From the NCBI GenBank assembly GCA_903921605.1, contig CAIXQV010000791.1:1-11426 (forward strand): 11,426 nucleotides of DNA, read 5' to 3'. Shown piece after piece: positions 7,271-11,426 of this stretch (the first letter of the stretch is position 1; the number at the start of each line of letters is the position of its first letter). A model generated the notes under the pieces. It made no database searches. It was given only the letters and a program-made list of their open reading frames with translations, and was not told where the DNA came from. Source of the stretch: an uncultured Planctomycetaceae bacterium. GTDB taxonomy: Bacteria; Planctomycetota; Planctomycetia; Planctomycetales; Planctomycetaceae. The translations under genes and the position numbers were made by a program.

Positions 7271-8195
7271 CCGCTTCGCGAAATCGCAGCGATGGCTTCT
7301 CGATAGTCACAATAGTGTTCGCCGGAATACTGCGGCTCAGGGTCACGCTGGAACCAATCTGGGAGCCGGCTCCTATGACTGTCGTGCCACCAAGAATCGT
7401 CGCATTGCTGTAGATCGTGACACGATCCTCCAGCGTAGGATGCCGCTTGGTCCCGCGAATTAGTTGCCCGTCTTCATCGCGAGGAAACGACCAGGCTCCC
7501 AGCGTAACGCCCTGATAAAGGGTCACGCTTGCACCAATTTCGCAGGTCTCTCCGATGACTACGCCTGTGCCGTGATCGATGAAGAATGCCGGGCCAATCT
7601 TCGCGCCCGGGTGAATGTCGATGCCGGTATCGCGATGAGCCCACTCGGTCATGATCCGTGGCAGATAAGGAACGCCCAGCGTCAAAAGCTCGTGCGCAAT
7701 TCGATAAATGGTAATTGCTTCGATGCCAGGATAGCAGAGCACAATCTCTTCTGGCGTCTTTGCCGCCGGATCTCCGTTGAATGCGGCCGCCACGTCGCTG
7801 TTCAGAACATGCTGAAGTTCAGGAAGCCGATTCAGAAATCGATCGGTCAGAATTGAAGCCGCCGGCGCCGCGGAGACGGCTTCGTATTCGTGATGCAAAC
7901 GCAGCTGCACCTGACGCGAATGAACCAGTGCTCGACTAATCTCAATTCTCAGCCGCGACTGAATCTTCGCCAGCGACGCCAGATACTCTGACGTCGCAGC
8001 TCCCGGTTGCAGACGGCGATTCCCATGCACTCCGGGAAACAACAATTCACGAATATCGTGAACGATGGCCATCACGCTGTCCACGCTTGGCAACGGCGTC
8101 GATTCGGGACACACACCGCCACAACACCCAAGCTGTTCCAGCAGAGTGTTGGCGATCTGTTCCAGCGACCTTTGCTCAGCAGCGTTTTGGGACAT
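7266..8195 (-). CDS. cysE: Serine O-acetyltransferase (EpsC/CysE type)
   Basis: 309 residues. It transfers acetyl from acetyl-CoA to L-serine to make O-acetylserine, the first committed step of cysteine synthesis, in the cytoplasm. The N-terminal helical domain (to ~180) is followed by a left-handed beta-helix of hexapeptide repeats. Diagnostic segments are TGIDIHPGAKIG and FFIDHGTGVVIGET. By comparison with E. coli CysE, Asp193 and His208 correspond to its catalytic Asp/His pair, with the same 15-residue spacing. Later come TKRHPTLED and ATILGGTTVIGAGSQIGSSV. The IDHGTGVVIGE wording fits the EpsC subgroup. An unusual cysteine group, CCGGVC, sits at 24-29. I chose ATG 8195; a TTG at 8207 has a good AGGGA upstream and would add four residues. 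No cysteine synthase gene is nearby in the window. Confidence 0.94.
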   Translation of the reverse strand: MSQNAAEQRSLEQIANTLLEQLGCCGGVCPESTPLPSVDSVMAIVHDIRELLFPGVHGNRRLQPGAATSEYLASLAKIQSRLRIEISRALVHSRQVQLRLHHEYEAVSAAPAASILTDRFLNRLPELQHVLNSDVAAAFNGDPAAKTPEEIVLCYPGIEAITIYRIAHELLTLGVPYLPRIMTEWAHRDTGIDIHPGAKIGPAFFIDHGTGVVIGETCEIGASVTLYQGVTLGAWSFPRDEDGQLIRGTKRHPTLEDRVTIYSNATILGGTTVIGAGSQIGSSVTLSRSIPANTIVTIEKPSLRFREAA

Positions 8196-8585
8196 GATGT
8201 TTCTCAAGAGTTCCCTGAAAGTAGTCTGTTCTGGTCGTCAGCAGCAGGACGCTCACGGCCAGTCGGTTTCGTGGGCACCAGGACATGTTGCGAGTCCAGT
8301 GCTGCCTTCCGTTCAGCGAAAGCCACAGCCCTCCGCCCCTGCAAGATCGGCATCGCGGTCGCCTGTTCTGCATTCTCAGAACAACAGGTGCAGACGGATC
8401 CTGTGTCTCAGCCACTACGTCATGCGCAGGTCTGTTCATCGTGTGCATCCTGCCAAAGCTACTTCATCGGAAAACTTTGAAGGCCCGAGAAACCCCGAAC
8501 CGAAACCTCGATCTGGGCAAGGCTGCCCATCTGAAACCGCCAGCGTAGCTCAGGAACATGGATTCTGAGCGGCTGAGAAACAAGA
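8196..8585. other. Long divergent spacer
   Basis: This 390-bp region lies between the starts of the serine acetyltransferase gene (leftward) and the 403-residue gene (rightward). It contains a perfect 7-bp hairpin, TGTTCTG at 8364-8370 and CAGAACA at 8377-8383, with a six-base loop. A minus-strand frame of 90 codons (8176-8448) crosses it but overlaps the acetyltransferase start and resembles no known protein. I see no clear promoter or known riboswitch; both genes may have long untranslated leaders. Confidence 0.45.
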
Positions 8586-9797
8586 ATGTTGTCTCTGAGG
8601 TTTGATGTGGCTCAAGCTCCCTCTCTGTCCGCGTCGTCGCAGAAGTATCTGGGATCAGCGGAATCGTTGAATCGCTCGCGTCGGTTAAGTTTGCTTCGTG
8701 AACAACTCGTTCGGGAAAACCGTCGTTCGGCCGCACCGTTCAGCCATCCACTCGCCAGTCGTGGTCCACTTCACGCACTTTGCAATCAGATCCGTGATGT
8801 GTCACGAATTGCCGATGCCATCGCCATCAGCGCGGATTCAGCCAGTGAAGGGCGTTTGCAGGAACTGTGCTCGGACCTGAGACGATTATTGCAGACCCAA
8901 CAACGCTGGACGGAACGTCTCGAGAATCAGATCTGGCGACTGGAAACTCAGGGAAAACTCATGCGACGTCTGCAGCAGGTGCTGCAACACGGTTCGCCGG
9001 GAACCGATGAAATCTGGGAGTTGTGTGAGCTGATCGCTCGGGAAACACAGGCGATTCCCGAGGGAATCTTGTTGCTCCCTGAACCCGGACACCGCTTCAC
9101 GATTGCTCAAGATGGCCCCAACGGATTCGCGGCCAGAACCATCGAGAAAGCTCGTTTATGTGTCTTCGCAGGCATGTCCATTCTGCCGGACGTCCGTGGT
9201 GCAGAATTGGTTGCGGCCACGTTCTTGTCCTGCATCAATCAACGGACTGGTATCTTTCCTGACTCGGCGGATACTCTTCACGATGCTGATCGACAGGCAA
9301 TCCAGCAGCTCTCCGACGCGTTGGAGGCATCGTCAATCGCACGTCCATTGAGCTCCGACGGCGTGAGGTTGGTCAATGTGGCGACAGATTTCTCCGAGTA
9401 CCTTGAGCAGCATGCTCTGAAAGCGGCTGAAAACCTTGTTCCCCCGGCGATCCGCGACTATTACTCCGCGTTGACAGAATCATGGCCCTCATTGCTGCAT
9501 CGGGATGAGGCGTCTCAGGAGATGGCGAGATCACTTTGTTCAGCGCTGGGCCTGACAGAGCCAGCGGAATCAGTCGCTCGGACGTGCCATGAAGACGGAG
9601 ATGAAAAGCTCGTACTGTTCCACAAACTCCGCTGGCACGAAGGCGAAACGTCCAGCGAATCGGAGGAGAACTCAAGCTTCGATTCATCTTCTTCATTAGC
9701 CGAGCAGCCTTCGAAGGCGATCCGTCGCCCTCGATTCCTGCAGTCGGCCTCCACCGCCGGGGCAGGCTCGCGGTTTCGAGTCTTTTCTGAAGAGTGA
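8586..9797 (+). CDS. Hypothetical protein, possible degenerate HD-type domain
   Basis: 403 residues; not confidently recognised. Residues 1-60 are basic and Ser-rich without a signal peptide. Residues ~93-137 form a probable coiled coil (LRRLLQTQQRWTERLENQ and following). A mostly helical core spans ~140-350. Its segment order (LLLPEPGHR, an alpha-helix FAARTIEKARLCVFAG, then ELVAATFLSCINQRTGIFP) reminds me of HD/HD-GYP phosphohydrolase-like proteins of planctomycetes. However, the metal-binding His and His-Asp residues are absent, so if related it would be inactive. The tail at ~355-380 is rich in Ser and Glu, then basic (KAIRRPRF). It lies 131 bp before the CPBP protease gene on the same strand and may be cotranscribed. 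A regulatory or scaffold role is only a guess. Confidence 0.75.
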   Translation: MLSLRFDVAQAPSLSASSQKYLGSAESLNRSRRLSLLREQLVRENRRSAAPFSHPLASRGPLHALCNQIRDVSRIADAIAISADSASEGRLQELCSDLRRLLQTQQRWTERLENQIWRLETQGKLMRRLQQVLQHGSPGTDEIWELCELIARETQAIPEGILLLPEPGHRFTIAQDGPNGFAARTIEKARLCVFAGMSILPDVRGAELVAATFLSCINQRTGIFPDSADTLHDADRQAIQQLSDALEASSIARPLSSDGVRLVNVATDFSEYLEQHALKAAENLVPPAIRDYYSALTESWPSLLHRDEASQEMARSLCSALGLTEPAESVARTCHEDGDEKLVLFHKLRWHEGETSSESEENSSFDSSSSLAEQPSKAIRRPRFLQSASTAGAGSRFRVFSEE

Positions 9798-9928
9798 GTT
9801 TTCTGCACGACTTCGGCGATCTTTGCCGATTGGCGAGAAGCAGAGATGAGTGGATTGAGCGTCAGGGACATCGAAGACCGGTTCGATTGCCTGATACAAC
9901 CGATACAAGCCTGCAGGATGTTGGGTGA

Positions 9929-10735
9929 GTGTGGACGTACTTTTCAACTGAAACGGGAAGCAAATCTCTCGTGGATACGGAATCCGCCGACAATCCGACG
10001 AACGACTACTGGAGCGAAGCCCGAACTCCGCTTTCCAGTCTGCTGTTCCTGTTGCCATGGATCGCCATCTACGAACTGGGTGTGATTGCCATCGGTCAGG
10101 ATCAGCCGGATGCCGTTCGCAACGGTGCGGATTTCTGGATGCGATCGCTGCTTACTCGAGCAGGCGTTGGGCAGGTTCTGCTTCCCTTGATTGTGATTGG
10201 CATGCTGCTGGGCTGGCATCTGGCTCGTAGAAATCCGTGGCGTATCCGCCTGGAAACTCAATTTGGAATGCTGGCGGAAAGCATACTGCTGGCGATTGTG
10301 CTTATCGCCGTTGGGCAGTTTCACGATCTTCTGTTTCGTCAGATCAATGCCGCACCTCATGCCGATGCGTTACTTTCGCACGCTGTAGGCGGGTCCATCG
10401 GCCAGGCAGTCTCCTTCATTGGTGCAGGTGTTTATGAAGAGGTAATGTTCCGGCTCTTGCTGGTACCTGCCGCGTTTCTGGCGTTTCGGATGTTTGAGTT
10501 TCCTCCGAAGTGGGCAGCGGTCATGTCGGCGGTATCCACCAGTTTCCTGTTCGCACTGGCGCACCATATCGGCCCCTCTGCCGATGCGTTCAATCTCTTC
10601 GCGTTTTCGTTTCGAGCGGCGGCGGGGCTCTTTTTTGCGACGGTGTTTCTGTTGCGCGGCTTCGGGATCACAGTTGGCTGTCACGCCGCTTACGATTTAT
10701 TCGTGGGAGTCCTGCTGGTCGTTCCTGCAGAATGA
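9929..10735 (+). CDS. CPBP-family intramembrane glutamic protease (CAAX protease/Abi)
   Basis: 268 residues with several membrane segments, including LSSLLFLLPWIAIYELGVIA, VLLPLIVIGMLLGWHLA, SILLAIVLIAVGQFHDLLF and several after residue 175. The three catalytic motifs of the CPBP (Rce1-like) family are complete: E170-E171-VMF-R175, F208-ALA-H212 and H252-AAY-D256. These place Glu and His residues in the membrane to cut substrate proteins. The substrate is unknown; family members act in prenyl-protein processing, bacteriocin immunity or regulated proteolysis. The start is uncertain: GTG 9929 directly follows an in-frame TGA, so nothing upstream is possible; GTG 9971 (residue 15) is the main alternative. 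The stop codon sits in the loop of a 6-bp CTGCAG hairpin (10725-10742). Confidence 0.92.
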   Translation: MWTYFSTETGSKSLVDTESADNPTNDYWSEARTPLSSLLFLLPWIAIYELGVIAIGQDQPDAVRNGADFWMRSLLTRAGVGQVLLPLIVIGMLLGWHLARRNPWRIRLETQFGMLAESILLAIVLIAVGQFHDLLFRQINAAPHADALLSHAVGGSIGQAVSFIGAGVYEEVMFRLLLVPAAFLAFRMFEFPPKWAAVMSAVSTSFLFALAHHIGPSADAFNLFAFSFRAAAGLFFATVFLLRGFGITVGCHAAYDLFVGVLLVVPAE

Positions 10736-10899
10736 TCTGCAGCGGTTGTCGAGCGCTGATTCGGCAAAGAGCGACACGTTACAGGCCGCATATCCCCGAA
10801 TACGCCGAACAAGTTCATGTCGACTTGTCACCGACCGAGGAAAGCTTCAGGTTCGACGCAACGAAGCGGGAGTGATGAATTTCTTGAGCCGATGAACTC
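10736..10899. other. Intergenic region before the candidate RNA
   Basis: I see no gene here. Apart from the CTGCAG hairpin (10725-10742) at the protease stop and a short CAAGT/ACTTG hairpin around 10809-10826, there is nothing notable. If the structure at 10900-11056 is an independent RNA, its promoter should lie here; a weak TTCGAC (about 10854) with an A/T-richer GATGAAT about 17 bases on is the best I can see, and it is not convincing. Confidence 0.35.
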
Positions 10900-11056
10900 T
10901 GTGTACTGTGTTTTGAACCGATCTTCTCTCAATTCTTCTACACATCGAAGAAGTCCCGATCCTGCCGGGAAGCAGGCGACACGCCGCGAGGGGACGCATC
11001 AAAGATCGCTTCAAGACATAGAACTTCTAGCCCGTGATTCGTCACGGGCTTTTTTT
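10900..11056 (+). ncRNA. Candidate structured small RNA ending in an intrinsic terminator
   Basis: The segment has no plausible protein but can fold into an ordered structure. A long closing helix pairs 10906-10917 with 11010-11021 (12 bp, two G-U). After one C-C mismatch it continues as 10919-10925 with 11002-11008 (7 perfect bp). Inside are a 6-bp hairpin, 10933-10938 with 10947-10952, and directly beside it a domain closed by GTCCC (10953-10957) with GGGAC (10991-10995). That domain contains CCTGC/GCAGG (10961-10976). The terminator at 11029-11056 follows 7 bases after the helix. I do not recognise it as tmRNA, SRP RNA, RNase P RNA or 6S RNA, although a 6S-like regulator is conceivable from its length and long helix. 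It could also be the 3' UTR of the protease mRNA. The 5' end is approximate. Confidence 0.5.
11029..11056 (+). terminator. Intrinsic (rho-independent) terminator
   Basis: AGCCCGTGA (11029-11037) and TCACGGGCT (11042-11050) form a perfect 9-bp stem with the loop TTCG, a stable tetraloop. T11050 and six further T (11051-11056) make the U-tract. It ends rightward transcription from the candidate RNA and possibly from the protease gene. Confidence 0.92.
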
Positions 11057-11108
11057 ATGCGCTGATCAAAAGCTTAGCGTAGCGCAACAAATGATCGTCG
11101 CGCGCATG

Positions 11109-11140
11109 AAAAAAGCGTCGAACGGATTACGTTCGGCGCT
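11109..11140 (-). terminator. Intrinsic terminator of the 53-residue gene
   Basis: Read on the minus strand, 11140-11130 pairs with 11124-11114 as an 11-position stem with one C-A mismatch, around a 5-base loop (11125-11129). A run of T follows (from A 11109-11113). It lies about 70 bp after the stop of the small gene at 11210-11371 and faces the plus-strand terminator at 11029-11056, so the two transcripts end tail to tail. Confidence 0.85.
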
Positions 11141-11209
11141 ATTGGTGATCTCTTTGAAACAGTTGCGGCGATCTGCTGAACAGGTCGGCTAGGCAACAGT
11201 TACATAGGA

Positions 11210-11371
11210 TTATTCAAGTTCAATGAATGGGCTCATGCGGCGCGCTTTCGCAAGCAACTCGGCCTTTTCGGCTTCGTTCTTTGAAGCAGCATAGCGTGCT
11301 CGCACCTTGGCCAAACCTGTCTTGCGCTTCCTGCGGCGAGCGATCTCTCGTTGTCGTTCAGTACGTCCCAT
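11210..11371 (-). CDS. Small basic protein, 53 residues (DUF6800-like?)
   Basis: ATG at 11371-11369 and TAA at 11212-11210 define a 53-residue protein starting MGRTERQREIARRRKRKTGL and ending RRMSPFIELE. It is very rich in Arg, Lys, Ala and Glu and predicted to be almost entirely helical. The first ~25 residues are strongly basic and suit nucleic-acid or ribosome contact. The pattern MGR-x-ER-x-REIARRR...LAK-x-R and the late RR-x-SP resemble a short protein I associate with planctomycetes under the label DUF6800; that link is from memory and unverified. GGGG lies three bases and AGGA eleven bases upstream of the start. The gene has its own downstream terminator (11109-11140), which supports that it is real. 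Function unknown. Confidence 0.78.
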   Translation of the reverse strand: MGRTERQREIARRRKRKTGLAKVRARYAASKNEAEKAELLAKARRMSPFIELE

Positions 11372-11426
11372 GAGCCCCAAAGTCCTGATTTGCTGAAAAA
11401 ACGCGGTCAGTGTCGAAGCGGAGTAG

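Noticed and set aside
8176..8448. Minus-strand 90-codon frame with a CxxC motif upstream of the serine acetyltransferase
   Set aside because: It overlaps the acetyltransferase start, has no visible ribosome-binding site and resembles no protein family; most likely leader sequence.
8065..8568. Plus-strand 167-codon frame
   Set aside because: Its first part is antisense to the well-supported acetyltransferase gene and its composition is not protein-like.
9893..9908. Short direct repeat GATACAA spaced by two bases before the protease gene
   Set aside because: Seven bases repeated once is expected by chance and there is no palindrome or promoter context.
10494..10895. Plus-strand frames of 133 and 121 codons overlapping the protease 3' end
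   Set aside because: They are alternative frames of the CPBP gene, which has all three catalytic motifs in its own frame.
10953..10995. Resemblance to the SRP RNA apical domain (GGGAAGCAGG-like stretch)
   Set aside because: The asymmetric loop and GGAA tetraloop arrangement of bacterial SRP RNA cannot be formed here; the similarity is a short string only.

Overview
The window looks like chromosomal DNA from a planctomycete (PVC superphylum). The strongest evidence is the large gene at 1921-5940. It carries the beta-propeller 'membrane-bound dehydrogenase' domain, HEAT-like repeats and the C-terminal CxxCH haem domain typical of Planctomycetes and Verrucomicrobia. A 53-residue basic protein at the right end also resembles a short family I associate with planctomycetes. 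Base composition is moderately GC-rich, genes are well spaced with long intergenic stretches, and Shine-Dalgarno sites are weak or absent. I see no transposase, integrase, CRISPR array, tRNA or rRNA.

Layout. 1-882 (-) is the N-terminal 294 residues of an ATP-grasp D-alanine--D-alanine ligase-like protein that runs off the left edge. It follows, after a 274-bp gap holding a long imperfect inverted repeat (955-1023), a YkgJ-type cysteine-cluster protein (1157-1636, -). A 284-bp divergent spacer leads to the 1339-residue secreted fusion protein (1921-5940, +): alpha/beta-hydrolase, then PVC dehydrogenase propeller, HEAT-like repeats and cytochrome c. A 432-bp spacer (5941-6372) holds a perfect 15-bp tandem duplication and a strong hairpin. 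Next comes a two-TM protein of unknown function (6373-7245, +), which converges on a serine O-acetyltransferase (7266-8195, -). A 390-bp divergent spacer separates that from a 403-residue protein of unknown function, possibly a decayed HD-type protein (8586-9797, +), followed by a CPBP-family intramembrane protease (9929-10735, +). The right end has a probable structured non-coding RNA with its own intrinsic terminator (about 10900-11056, +). It faces the 53-residue gene (11210-11371, -), which has its own terminator.

These genes do not form one pathway. The clear functional assignments are cell-wall-type ligase chemistry, cysteine biosynthesis, periplasmic oxidation/ester hydrolysis and membrane proteolysis. 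The most interesting items are the four-module fusion enzyme, the candidate structured RNA, the extragenic palindrome, and the unassigned proteins at 6373-7245 and 8586-9797.
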